A stretch of 64,000 nt of DNA from assembly GCA_023954415.1 (NCBI GenBank), contig JAMLIB010000008.1, positions 1 to 64,000 of the forward strand, written 5' to 3'. The notes under the pieces were generated by a model. It ran no database searches, was not told where the DNA came from, and was given only the letters and a program-made list of their open reading frames with translations. Source of the DNA: Trueperaceae bacterium. Lineage in GTDB: Bacteria > Deinococcota > Deinococci > Deinococcales > Trueperaceae. The position numbers and the translations under genes are program-made. Below, piece after piece: positions 47,029-55,229 of the stretch. Numbering within the stretch: position 1 is the stretch's first letter; each line of letters opens with the position of its first letter.

Positions 47029-48119
47029 GCGCGCGGCCCCCCGCCGGGCCCGAGTGCGCCCCGCTCGCCGGGCCGGTCTGCGCGGCGGCCCAACGCGCGG
47101 CGGAACCACACGTAGAGCGCCTGGGCGGTGATCAGGTAGAAGATCACGGACTGGACGACGGTGGCGACGCGCGGCGACACGTCGGACAGGAGGCCGGCCG
47201 CGTTGGCGCCGACCTGCAGGTAGCCGTACAGGAGCGCGGCCGGCACGACCCCGAGAGGGTGAAGCCGAGCGATCAGGGCCACCGTGATGCCGTTCCAGCC
47301 CAGGTCGTTCGAGAAGCCCGTGATGAGCCGCCCGTGCACGCCCGCGACCTCGAGCACGGCCGCGGCGCCGGCGAACGCGCCGCTCAGCGCCAGCGCCCAT
47401 ACGAACGAGCGCTTGGTGCGCAGCCCGCTGAAGCGCGCGAAGCGCGGGTTGCTCCCCGTCATCCTGAGGGCGTAGCCGAAGCGCGTCCGGAAGAGCATAA
47501 CGAACACGAGAGCAGCCAGGGAGAGCCCCAGGAAGAAGCTCGCGTTGAGGTTCGAGGGGGGCAGGAGGCGCCCGAGCCTCAACGCGGGCTCGAGGGTGCG
47601 GGTAGCCGGGAACGCCGCCGCCGCGTCGACGAGATAGCGCCTGAGCACGAGGTCGAAGAGCTGGATGACGGCCGCGCCGACGAGGAAGGACGTGATGGCC
47701 TCGCTCGCGCCGAACCGGACGCGCAGCCAGCCGGACAGCGCCGCGAACGCCCCACCGGCCGCGGCCCCGACTAACACGGCGACGGGCAGGAACCAGCCGC
47801 TGTGCGCCCCGGCCAGCAGCAGGGCGGCGCCCCCGGCGAGCCCGCCCACATACACCTGCCCTTCCAAGCCCAGGTTGACCGCGCCGGCCCTGAAGGCGAT
47901 CACCGCGCCGAGGCCCGTGACGATCAGCGGCGCGGCCGCCTGCAGCATGTTCCCGAAGAAGAAGGCGTTCGTGAACGGCCCGGTGAAGAACGCCCTCAAG
48001 GCGGCGCCAGGCTCCGCGCTCGCGCCAACGACGAGGAGCACGCCGACGCTTAGCGCTACGACCAGCGTGACGAGCAGCCCGAGGGCGTCCGCGAGCCGGT
48101 TCAGGAGCGTTGCGCTCAC
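47025..48119 (-). CDS. Nucleoside-type ABC importer, first permease
   Basis: A 364-residue inner-membrane permease of the same family. Its longer N-terminus holds an extra helix (LLVTLVVALSVGVLLVVGAS), typical of the first permease of BMP-type nucleoside importers. Marks are AFRAGAVNLGLEGQVYVGGL, the ATPase-contact loop LRMTGSNPRFARFSGLRTKR and DLGWNGITVALIARLHPLGV. The C-terminus adds a Gly/Arg-rich tail. GTG at 48119 overlaps the ATPase stop (GTGA). Together with the neighbouring permease, ATPase and BMP protein it forms a complete importer. Confidence 0.91.
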   Translation of the reverse strand: MSATLLNRLADALGLLVTLVVALSVGVLLVVGASAEPGAALRAFFTGPFTNAFFFGNMLQAAAPLIVTGLGAVIAFRAGAVNLGLEGQVYVGGLAGGAALLLAGAHSGWFLPVAVLVGAAAGGAFAALSGWLRVRFGASEAITSFLVGAAVIQLFDLVLRRYLVDAAAAFPATRTLEPALRLGRLLPPSNLNASFFLGLSLAALVFVMLFRTRFGYALRMTGSNPRFARFSGLRTKRSFVWALALSGAFAGAAAVLEVAGVHGRLITGFSNDLGWNGITVALIARLHPLGVVPAALLYGYLQVGANAAGLLSDVSPRVATVVQSVIFYLITAQALYVWFRRALGRRADRPGERGALGPGGGPRA

Positions 48120-49768
48120 GACGTGGCGCTCACGCCCGTGAGCATGTGGCGGCCCAACGCCTCCTTGCCAGTGGCGCCGGCGCCAGGCAGGGTAGCGACG
48201 ACGGCGCCACCGGCGAGCACGACGATGCGGTCGCTGAGCGCGATGACCTCGTCCAGGTCCGTGGAGAGGAGGAGCACGGCGCAGCCGGCGTCGCGGTAGC
48301 GACGGACGAGCGCGTGGAGGTAGCGGATGCCCCTCACGTCCAGGCCGCGGGTAGGCGAGCCGAGGACGAGCGCAACGGGAACGCCTTGCCCCGAAGGGTC
48401 GGCGTGGCGTGCGACGCTCGGCTGAGCACCAGGCGTCGCGCCACTCCCGAGGTCCTCGCTCCTCGCACGCCGTCGCGCCGTCAGCTCGCGGCCGAGCACG
48501 AGTTTCTGGACGTTGCCGCCCGAGAGCGCCGCGAGGGGCACGGAGAGCCCGGGCGTGCGCACGTCGAACTCCGCGAGCAGCCGCCTAACGGACCGCTCGA
48601 GGAGCGCAGGGCGCAGGAAGCCGAACGGGCTCTGGTACTGCAGCTGGGAGACGCCGTTGTCGAACACCGACGCGGCGGGGGCGCAAGCCCATGCGAGCCT
48701 GTCGGAAGGCACGGCGGCCAGCCCACGCCTGCGCCGCTCGCGTGGGTCGGCCAGCGTCACGTCGTGACCGGCGAGCTCGACCGTGCCGGACCGCGGCTCG
48801 AGAAGCCCGCAGAGGGCGAGTTCGAGCTCCTCCTGCCCTCCGCCCTCGACGCCCGCGACCCCCACGACCTCGCCGGCGCGCACCGTGAACGACACGTCGC
48901 GCAGCGCCGCGCGCCCGGCGACGGAGACGACGCTCAGCCCGACGACCGCGAGGGAGACGGCGCCCGGGGAGCCGTAGGGGTCGCCCTCGGCGGCCGCGGC
49001 GACCGGCCCGGGCGGCTCCGCACGGGCACCCGTCGCCGCGGCCGCGCCCACCGCGACGCCCCCTACCATCAACCCCACCAGCTCCGACTCCGAGACGGCA
49101 GAGGCGGGCCCGCTGAACACGTTCCGCCCGGCGCGCAGGACCGTGACGTCGTCCGCGACGGCCAGGACCTCGTCGAGCTTGTGGGCGATCAGGACGACCG
49201 TCCTGCCTTCGGCCGCGAGCCGCCGAACCCCCGCCAGGAACTCGGCAACCTCCTGAGGCGCGAGGGCGGCCGTCGGCTCGTCGAAGATCAGCAGGTCGGC
49301 GCCCAGGTAGAGGGCCCGCAGGATCTCGACCCGCTGTCGTTCGCCCACGGACAGGTCAGCGACCTTGGCGCGCGGATCGATGAATGTGCCGTAGCGGCGC
49401 GCTACGGTCTCGACCTCGGATCGCGCCAGGGCGCGGTCGACCGTGAGGCGGCCCGGCTCCTTGCCGAGGACCACGTTCTCCGCCACGCTCAGCGATGAGA
49501 AGAGCATGGGCTGCTGGTGCACCATGCCTACGCCCGCGGCCGCGGCCTGCCGCGGCGAGGCCGGGCGGTAGGGTCGGCCGGCGAGCGTCAGCGTGCCGCT
49601 GTCGAACGGGACCAACCCAGCGATGACCTTGGCCAGGGTGCTCTTGCCGGCGCCGTTCTCACCGATGACGGCGTGGACTCGGCCGCGACCGACACGCAAG
49701 CTGACGTCCTGCAGGGCGCGGGTCCCGTCGTACGCCTTACCGAGCTTGTGGCACTCGAGGTAGCCCAC
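48116..49768 (-). CDS. Nucleoside-type ABC importer, duplicated ATPase
   Basis: A 550-residue cytosolic ATPase with two fused nucleotide-binding domains. Domain 1 has Walker A GENGAGKST, signature LSVGERQRVE and Walker B LLIFDEPTAAL. Domain 2 has the degenerate Walker A usual for this family (GVEGGGQEE), signature LSGGNVQKLVLGREL and the PTRGLDV segment. About 30 extra residues (TARRRARSEDLGSGATPGAQ and on) sit between the second signature and Walker B, which I have not seen as standard. GTG at 49768 lies 91 bases after the BMP gene. It energises uptake through the two permeases. Confidence 0.92.
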   Translation of the reverse strand: MGYLECHKLGKAYDGTRALQDVSLRVGRGRVHAVIGENGAGKSTLAKVIAGLVPFDSGTLTLAGRPYRPASPRQAAAAGVGMVHQQPMLFSSLSVAENVVLGKEPGRLTVDRALARSEVETVARRYGTFIDPRAKVADLSVGERQRVEILRALYLGADLLIFDEPTAALAPQEVAEFLAGVRRLAAEGRTVVLIAHKLDEVLAVADDVTVLRAGRNVFSGPASAVSESELVGLMVGGVAVGAAAATGARAEPPGPVAAAAEGDPYGSPGAVSLAVVGLSVVSVAGRAALRDVSFTVRAGEVVGVAGVEGGGQEELELALCGLLEPRSGTVELAGHDVTLADPRERRRRGLAAVPSDRLAWACAPAASVFDNGVSQLQYQSPFGFLRPALLERSVRRLLAEFDVRTPGLSVPLAALSGGNVQKLVLGRELTARRRARSEDLGSGATPGAQPSVARHADPSGQGVPVALVLGSPTRGLDVRGIRYLHALVRRYRDAGCAVLLLSTDLDEVIALSDRIVVLAGGAVVATLPGAGATGKEALGRHMLTGVSATS

Positions 49769-49859
49769 GCACGCCGCCCTTCTCCAAGCCGCCCCGTCTC
49801 CCTCTCGTCAGGCCCTACTCCGGCCCGCGGCTCGACGCTAAAGGCCCCCGTCCTCGCCG

Positions 49860-50891
49860 TCACCGAGCCTCGAGCGCCGCCTCGGTCAGCCTCACGTAGT
49901 CGATGGCGCCGGAGGCCATGCCCGCCTGGATCTCGCTCAGACGCGCGCGTATGGCTCCCGGCACGTACTGCTCGTAGAACTCGTCCTCGGCCAGGGAGAT
50001 GGCGCCCTCCTCCACCCCGGCGCTCTCGAGCGTCCCGTACGGGAGCTCGCCCGCCATGGCGCGCTCGACCACGGAGTATATGGAGTTGTCGAGACGCTTG
50101 AGCACGCTGGCCAGGATCACGCCGGGGGCGTCGCCGTTCTGGTTGGTGTTCACCCCGACCGCGTAGCCGCCCGACTCGCTCGCGGCACGGTACACGCCGC
50201 TGTCGCCGCCGCCCGTGACCGCCATGACCGCCACCGCGCCGCGGTTGAACATGCCGAGCGCGAGGTCGCGCGCGCGGTTCGGGTCGTTCCAGTCGCCGAC
50301 GACGGCGTAGAGGACGTCCGCCCCCGAGGCCACGTACCGCGCGCCGGCGGCGAAGCCGGGGTGGATCTTCGTGTCCATCGCCGGGTACGGCGTGCCGGCG
50401 AGCAGCCCGACCGTCGGGTCGTCCGGGCTCCCACTCGGAGCGTCCGCGGTGGCAAGCAGCCCCGCCACGGCCCCGCCCAGGAAGCCGAGGGCCTCGTCCG
50501 AGTACACAAGCGAGTAGACGTTGGGCTGGTCCGGCGCGGCCGCGTCGAGCACCGCCCACCGCTGCCCGGGGAAGTACCGGGACACTTCCTGCACGATCTG
50601 CGGCATGCCCTCGGTGAACGTGATGATGAGCTCGTACCGGCCGCCGGCCGCGAGCGCCATCGCGCCCGACTCCCAGTCGGAGGCGGCCCCGCCCTCGATC
50701 ACGCGCACCGTCACGTTCGGGAACGCCTCGCGCACGCGCTCGACACCGGCTGTGATGGGCGGCTCGATCGGGTTCCCTCCCAGGCGACCCGGGAAGAACA
50801 CGGCCACGTCGAAAGCGTCGCCCTGCGCCCACGCGAACCCCAGGACTAGCGAGAGGAGCAGAGCGATCGTGGTCGTCCGGGAACGTCTCAT
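49860..50891 (-). CDS. BMP-family substrate-binding protein
   Basis: A 343-residue exported solute-binding protein of the BMP (basic membrane protein/PnrA-like, PF02608) family, which binds purine or other nucleosides. The signal peptide is TTTIALLLSLVLGFAWA with cleavage after AWA; there is no lipobox Cys. The mature part begins AFDVAVFFPGRLGGNPIE. Further family blocks are YELIITFTEGMPQIV, YSLVYSDEALGFLGGAVAGL, TKIHPGFAAGARYV and VGVNTNQNGDAPGVILASVL. ATG at 50891 has AAGGAG 6 bases upstream. It is the first gene of the importer operon; TATCAT at about 50948-50943 (minus) is a candidate -10. Confidence 0.92.
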   Translation of the reverse strand: MRRSRTTTIALLLSLVLGFAWAQGDAFDVAVFFPGRLGGNPIEPPITAGVERVREAFPNVTVRVIEGGAASDWESGAMALAAGGRYELIITFTEGMPQIVQEVSRYFPGQRWAVLDAAAPDQPNVYSLVYSDEALGFLGGAVAGLLATADAPSGSPDDPTVGLLAGTPYPAMDTKIHPGFAAGARYVASGADVLYAVVGDWNDPNRARDLALGMFNRGAVAVMAVTGGGDSGVYRAASESGGYAVGVNTNQNGDAPGVILASVLKRLDNSIYSVVERAMAGELPYGTLESAGVEEGAISLAEDEFYEQYVPGAIRARLSEIQAGMASGAIDYVRLTEAALEAR

Positions 50892-51064
50892 CGGGCACTC
50901 CTTCGGTTTCCGCCGACGCTGCGGCGGTCTCAAGTTGCCGATGATAGCCTTGCGGGCCGCCTCGGGGCGTCTCGCGGTGGCGGGTGCGGCCTCTGCCTCC
51001 CCGGGGATGGCCCGGTCCCGAACGTCTCGCCTAGAATCCTGGGGGATCAGGAGGCCCGAACCGC

Positions 51065-51484
51065 ATGCCCTGGTGGAGCTACGCGTTACTTTCGGCGGTG
51101 GCCGCGTCCGCGACGGCGATCCTGGCGAAGATCGGCGTGAAGGACGTACCCTCGAACCTCGCCACCGCGATACGGACGGTGGTCGTGCTCGTGTTCGCGT
51201 GGGGCGTCACCTTCGCGTTCCAGGAGCACCACGCACTGCGCGAGCTCAAGCCGCGCTCCGTGGTGTTCCTCGTGCTGTCGGGCATCGCGACCGGTATCTC
51301 CTGGATCGCCTACTTCAAGGCGCTCCAGATGGCTCCTGCCTCGCGGGTGGCGCCGCTCGACAAGGTCAGCTTGGCTTTCACCATCGTCCTGGCCGCCGTG
51401 GTCCTCGGCGAGCAGGTCTCGTGGAAGCTGGGTCTGGGCGTGGCCTTCATGGTCGCCGGCGCGCTGCTGACCATCTGGAAGTGA
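51065..51484 (+). CDS. Single-domain EamA-family transporter
   Basis: A 139-residue membrane protein of the drug/metabolite (DMT) superfamily with five predicted helices: one EamA domain instead of the common fused two, so it probably works as a dimer. Marks are LLSAVAASATAILAKIGVKD, the loop FKALQMAPASRVAPLDKVSL, VLAAVVLGEQVSWKLGLGVA and the end FMVAGALLTIWK. ATG at 51065 has GGAGG about 10 bases upstream, and TAGAAT near 51032 may be the -10. It is divergent from the BMP operon. Substrate unknown. Confidence 0.88.
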   Translation: MPWWSYALLSAVAASATAILAKIGVKDVPSNLATAIRTVVVLVFAWGVTFAFQEHHALRELKPRSVVFLVLSGIATGISWIAYFKALQMAPASRVAPLDKVSLAFTIVLAAVVLGEQVSWKLGLGVAFMVAGALLTIWK

Positions 51485-51566
51485 GCGCGCCCGCGCCAGG
51501 ACACCGACGACCCTCAACCTCGCCGCACACGTTCGGGTAACGACGGCCGCGCCCATACCGCCGGGG

Positions 51567-52628
51567 CTACCTCCTCAAGATGTCGTACGCCTCGCCGATC
51601 AGCTTGAACTGCTCCTCGGCGAGCTTGACCATGGCGCGCGGCATCTTCTTCGAGCGCATGGCGTCCGGGTGCACCGCCGCGCGCAACTCCCGGTAACGCT
51701 GCTCTATCTCCAGCTTGGAGGCGCCCTCGCGTACCTCCAGGACCGTCAGGGCCTCGGCGACCGTGCGGGGACGAGCGGAGCCGGCCGGCTGCCCCCGCGC
51801 CTGCGCCTCCGTTCGACCGGCACCGTAGCCCGACTGGTAGGCGGTCTGGCGCTCCGCACGCAAGCGCTCCTCCATGGCGCCGAGGGCCGTGCGCCGGCCC
51901 TCGGCCACGCCCCGCCCGTAGGCCTCGGAAGCGAGCTTCTGCGCCTCGCTCGCACCGTCGGCGCGCCCCTGCACGTAAGCGGCATTGGCGGCGGACGAGA
52001 CGCGTGTCTGCACGTCGGCCTCGTTGAAGAGCCTCGTCGCCTCGCGACGCCCTTGCTGCAGGCCGGCGGTGAAACGGTCGTCGATGAGCTTCGCGAGGTA
52101 CGACCGGGTCAACTCCGTCCGCCGCGCCGAGTGTGACTTGGCTACCTCGTCCAACTCGGCCGCAGCCGCGGCCATGTGGGTCGCCACCGTGTCGGGAGCC
52201 GCCGAGAACCCAGGGTAGTCGCGGGGCGCCAGGGTAACGGCCAGCCAGGCGCCGAGCCCGGCGCCAGTTGCGGCGAGGACCAGCCACAGCCACGGCCGCA
52301 GCCCGGCGGCCCATTCGGCCTGCGCGGGCAGCGCGCCGACGGCGCCCGCGAGCGCCACGCCGGCGAGGAGCGCTCCGCTGCCCAACGTCGCGACGAGCAC
52401 GCGCTCGCGCCTGCGCACGAAGCTCGCCACGCGCCGCCGCTCCGCCTCCGCCTGGTGCGCCCACGCGTGCCTGTAGCCGAGCCGCACGCCGTCGCGGTAG
52501 AGGGCCTCGACGAGGAGGTCGGCCTGGGGAAGGTCCTTGACCTCCTTCGCGTCACGGCGGGCCTGGTTGCCCCTCACCAGGAGCCAGACGACGAGCGCCG
52601 CCGCGACCACCGCGACCAGGAGGCCCAT
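51567..52628 (-). CDS. Membrane-anchored J-domain protein
   Basis: A 353-residue protein. The N-terminal helix (LLVAVVAAALVVWLLVRG) and a second hydrophobic pair near 85-130 (LLAGVALAGAVGALPA, LWLVLAATGAGLGAWLAV) anchor it. A long charged helical stretch follows. The C-terminal ~65 residues form a J domain (VAEALTVLEVREGASKLEIE, then YRELRAAVHPDAM), with the HPD motif that stimulates DnaK. It probably recruits DnaK to the membrane. ATG at 52628 has GGGGG 6 bases upstream; GTG at 52634 is also possible. No dnaK or grpE is nearby. Confidence 0.78.
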   Translation of the reverse strand: MGLLVAVVAAALVVWLLVRGNQARRDAKEVKDLPQADLLVEALYRDGVRLGYRHAWAHQAEAERRRVASFVRRRERVLVATLGSGALLAGVALAGAVGALPAQAEWAAGLRPWLWLVLAATGAGLGAWLAVTLAPRDYPGFSAAPDTVATHMAAAAAELDEVAKSHSARRTELTRSYLAKLIDDRFTAGLQQGRREATRLFNEADVQTRVSSAANAAYVQGRADGASEAQKLASEAYGRGVAEGRRTALGAMEERLRAERQTAYQSGYGAGRTEAQARGQPAGSARPRTVAEALTVLEVREGASKLEIEQRYRELRAAVHPDAMRSKKMPRAMVKLAEEQFKLIGEAYDILRR

Positions 52629-52754
52629 CAGCACGCCCCCGGGGCTCGAGTCACTCTCGGGTCGCCGGCCGCCAGGTCGTCCATCAGCGCCTCAGAGCGT
52701 ACCGAACGGAGGCGGTAGCGCACGCTCACCCGGCGCACGCTCACCCGGCCAAGC

Positions 52755-53278
52755 TCAGCGCATCCGTGCGGGCGGCGGCAGCGAACCGGCGGGGCCAAGC
52801 GGGCGCTGCATGATCACGAGGTCGGCCCAAGCGCCGAGCTTGAAACCGACGCCCTCGAGGCGTCCCGCATGCACGAAGCCCAACTTGGCGTGCAGCGCGA
52901 CGGACGGGGCCGCGCCGTCACCGATGACGCCACCATCTGCCGCCACGGTCCGGCCCCGCACCGAGCTATCAGCTCGGTGAGCAGGGCAGTGCCGATGCCG
53001 CGGCCAGCCATGCCGTCGGCCACGTAGACCGAGTCCTCGACCGTGAAGCGGTAGGCGGCCCGCGGGCGGAAGGCGCCGGCGTACGCGAACCCGCCGAGCC
53101 GGCCGTCGCTCTCGGCCACCAGGTAGGGCAGCCCCAGGCTCAGCACCGCGAGCCGCCGCGCGGCCAGCTCCGCGACGTCAGGGGGCGCCTCCTCGAACGA
53201 CGCGCGTCCGTATAGGACGTGGTGCGCGTACAGCTCCGCGATGGCTGTCAGGTCCGCTTCCGTGGCGTCTCGGATCAC
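52755..53278 (-). pseudogene. Frameshifted GNAT acetyltransferase (phosphinothricin-acetyltransferase-like)
   Basis: The first frame encodes IRDATEADLTAIAELYAHHV, TVEDSVYVADGMAGRGIGTA and GPWRQMVA, then runs into unrelated sequence. The expected continuation, VIGDGAAPSVALHAKLGFVH then FKLGAWADLVIMQRPLGP, lies in the next frame. A single missing G near 52928-52931 explains it. The whole matches the Pat/bar-like GNAT family, which N-acetylates phosphinothricin or related amines using acetyl-CoA. GTG at 53278 has GGGAGG 8 bases upstream. It is either real decay or a homopolymer read error. Without the shift the product would be about 174 residues. Confidence 0.75.
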
Positions 53279-53352
53279 GTGGCTCGCCTCCCGCGACCCC
53301 AAAACCAGGACAGGACGTGCTCATTCGCGTGAGGCACGTCCTATCTTACGTT

Positions 53353-53428
53353 TGGTGGGTCGTGTAGGACTCGAACCTACAACCTACTGATTAAGAGTCA
53401 GCTGCTCTACCGGTTGAGCTAACGACCC
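53353..53428 (-). tRNA. tRNA-Lys (anticodon CTT)
   Basis: A 76-base cloverleaf on the minus strand with CCA encoded. The acceptor stem GGGTCGT pairs with ACGACCC, discriminator A. The anticodon loop CTCTTAA gives CTT, reading codon AAG. The D-arm (AGCTCAACCGGTAGAGC) and T-arm (GTAGGTTCGAGTCCTAC) are regular, and the sequence is very like known bacterial lysine tRNAs. Confidence 0.96.
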
Positions 53429-53458
53429 ACGGCGCGCACCGCGGCGCGAACGTCGTGA

Positions 53459-53488
53459 AGTGTACGCAATGAGGCCGGGCACGGTCAA
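53459..53488 (-). promoter_or_regulatory. Sigma-70-type promoter of tRNA-Lys
   Basis: On the minus strand TTGACC (53488-53483), an 18-base spacer and TACACT (53464-53459), 30 bases before the tRNA. The layout is nearly identical to the tRNA-Ala promoter. Confidence 0.7.
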
Positions 53489-53585
53489 CCGCGAACTCAT
53501 CCGTTAGCCTCCGGTGTAGGCGCGGGTCGCCGGCCCGGAGCGACGGTTGCGGCCACCGTTCGCTACGGCGCCCCTATCATGTGCC

Positions 53586-54809
53586 ATGACCCGCACCGCG
53601 CGTCGCATCGCCGGGGCGCCCCGCCCCGACCGGCTCGTCCTGCACGTAGTCGCCGCCCTCCTGACGCTCTCCGGCGCCCCGGCCTTCGCCCAGCCGCCCG
53701 CCTTCCTCCAGGTCGGTTCGCGCCTCACGTGGGACGCGGGCGGCTCGAGCCTGTCCGGGAGCCGCTTCGTGCCGGACCCGAACGGCTGGGTCTGGCAGAA
53801 CGAGCAGTGGAACCGGGTGGAGGCGACGTACGGCGGCGGGGGCGTCGGGCTCGTCCAGATCGACATCCTGTCGGCGGGGGCCGAGGGCTTCGTCGGCGAC
53901 GTGCGGAGCTACCTCAACACCGACCTGCAGTCGGACGCCTACGCCCTGAGCGGGGTCGACGCCGTGGTGGGCGACACGGGCTCCTTGAGCCCCTACTGGG
54001 TGGCGCCTGCCCGCCTCGCCGCCATGCAGCCCGGCTTCGACGGCATGACGCGCGTGTGGCGCGGGCCGCGCCTTGTCAACGGGACGCAGCTCGACACCGT
54101 GTCCATCGCGACGATGACGCAAGCGAGCTACTCGAGCAACACCTACGACGTCGCTTCCGGGCTGCTGCTCTTCGGCGGCAGCATGGACGCCCAGCCCGGC
54201 GTGATGGCCAGCGACCCGAACGGAACGGTCGTGTTCCAGAACCAGGGCGCGGTCAGCTACAGCCACCTGCTGTTCCGCGGCACCAGGCAGTTGCAGGTGC
54301 CGTGGGCGGACCGGCCGGCGCCCGACTGGGCCACGCCGGGCCTGACGGTCCTCTACCAGGGGCAGAGCCGCGCCGAGATCGGCGGCGGCCTGCCGCCCCT
54401 GCCGGGCTCCGCGATGGCCATCAGCTACGTGTTCACCCAGCGCTTCGGCGGTGCGCTGCTCGGTTACCAGGTCTCCCAACTGGCCACGACGCAGGGCCTG
54501 CCGCCCGACCAGGTCAGGCTTAACCGCGCGTTCGGCAGCGCGGCCATGGGCGGCCTGTGGGCCGCGCCGGACGTGCTCGCCCGGCTCCAGGCCGGTCAGG
54601 TCCTCGATCAGGACCCGTTCACCGGCATGCAGGTCTACTTCGGCGGGGTGCAGAACGGCGCCGCCCTCGTCGTGTACCAGGGCCGCGGCGACGCGCTCGA
54701 GAACTACTACGACCCGAGCTCCGGGTTCCTGGTGTTCACCCGCTACCGCAAGCAGGCCGCGAACGTGGGCTTCCAGGTGAACGAGCTCTGGTACGCGGGT
54801 ACGCAGTGA
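53586..54809 (+). CDS. Secreted protein of unknown function
   Basis: A 407-residue exported protein that I do not recognise. The basic start (MTRTARRIAG) and hydrophobic LVLHVVAALLTLSGAPAFAQ form a signal peptide with AFA cleavage. The mature part is rich in Gly, aromatic and β-strand stretches (FLQVGSRLTWDAGGSSLSGS, LVYQGRGDALENYYD-like ends, GLLLFGGSMDAQ), with no Cys and no catalytic motif. It resembles a soluble β-structured envelope protein. TATCAT at 53575-53580 lies 5 bases before the ATG. The following convergent gene is the 84-residue member of the candidate BTAD regulon. Confidence 0.7.
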   Translation: MTRTARRIAGAPRPDRLVLHVVAALLTLSGAPAFAQPPAFLQVGSRLTWDAGGSSLSGSRFVPDPNGWVWQNEQWNRVEATYGGGGVGLVQIDILSAGAEGFVGDVRSYLNTDLQSDAYALSGVDAVVGDTGSLSPYWVAPARLAAMQPGFDGMTRVWRGPRLVNGTQLDTVSIATMTQASYSSNTYDVASGLLLFGGSMDAQPGVMASDPNGTVVFQNQGAVSYSHLLFRGTRQLQVPWADRPAPDWATPGLTVLYQGQSRAEIGGGLPPLPGSAMAISYVFTQRFGGALLGYQVSQLATTQGLPPDQVRLNRAFGSAAMGGLWAAPDVLARLQAGQVLDQDPFTGMQVYFGGVQNGAALVVYQGRGDALENYYDPSSGFLVFTRYRKQAANVGFQVNELWYAGTQ

Positions 54810-54833
54810 CCCTCGCCTAGCAGCGAGCCTGGC

Positions 54834-55088
54834 CTAAGTAGGGCCGGCGGCGCCCTCGGTAACGCCGGCGAGGCCGCGCCGGCGCAGTTCGGCCTGCGCC
54901 GACGCGAGGTCGCCGTAGGTCGCCAGCGGTGCGGAGCCGCTGACGACCCTGCGTTCCAAGCTCGCGCACAGCTCAGCCAACTCCTCGACGCTCAACGAGC
55001 CGAGGTCCGGCCGGGCCTCGGTCGCGAGCGCCCGACCGCCATCCGACCGGTTCGGCTCTTCGAAGACCCCCACGCCGTCCACTTCCAT
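54834..55088 (-). CDS. Small protein of unknown function, candidate BTAD-regulon member
   Basis: An 84-residue, mostly helical, acidic protein with no signal peptide, membrane segment or metal motif (LSVEELAELCASLERRVVSG, then YGDLASAQAELRRRGLAGV). I do not recognise it. It is supported as a gene by its promoter: TAGTCT 7 bases before the ATG, and upstream of that two TTAAG repeats 11 bases apart. It points away from the BTAD activator gene, whose start lies 141 bases away. A role in the activator's circuit is inferred from position and the shared promoter layout. Confidence 0.6.
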   Translation of the reverse strand: MEVDGVGVFEEPNRSDGGRALATEARPDLGSLSVEELAELCASLERRVVSGSAPLATYGDLASAQAELRRRGLAGVTEGAAGPT

Positions 55089-55095
55089 GGCGCGC

Positions 55096-55128
55096 AGACT
55101 ACTGCCGCCCCGCTTAATGCCGACTTAA
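55096..55128 (-). promoter_or_regulatory. Candidate activator-binding direct repeat and -10 box (84-residue gene)
   Basis: Read on the minus strand: TTAAG (55128-55124), 6 bases, TTAAG (55117-55113), 11 bases, TAGTCT (55101-55096), 7 bases, ATG. The repeat period is 11 bases, one helical turn. The same arrangement occurs at 59841-59873. Confidence 0.6.
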
Positions 55129-55181
55129 GAGCCCCGTCAGGCCCACCGCCGCACAGTAGGCGCCAGGAGCGCCCGGCTGGC

Positions 55182-55229
55182 TATACTCGGTTCCACGAAG
55201 CCACGGAGCGCGAAGCTCCTGGAGCGAAC
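55182..55229 (+). promoter_or_regulatory. Promoter and leader of the BTAD activator gene
   Basis: TATACT at 55182-55187 is a good -10 box. The leader contains a small hairpin (GGAGC 55205-55209 with GCTCC 55215-55219) and the ribosome-binding site GGAG at 55221-55224, 5 bases before ATG 55230. Confidence 0.5.

Noticed and set aside
44061-50891. PfkB kinase and nucleoside importer as one pathway operon
   Set aside because: They are on opposite strands with a hairpin between them. No nucleosidase or phosphorylase is present, so a shared pathway is not supported.
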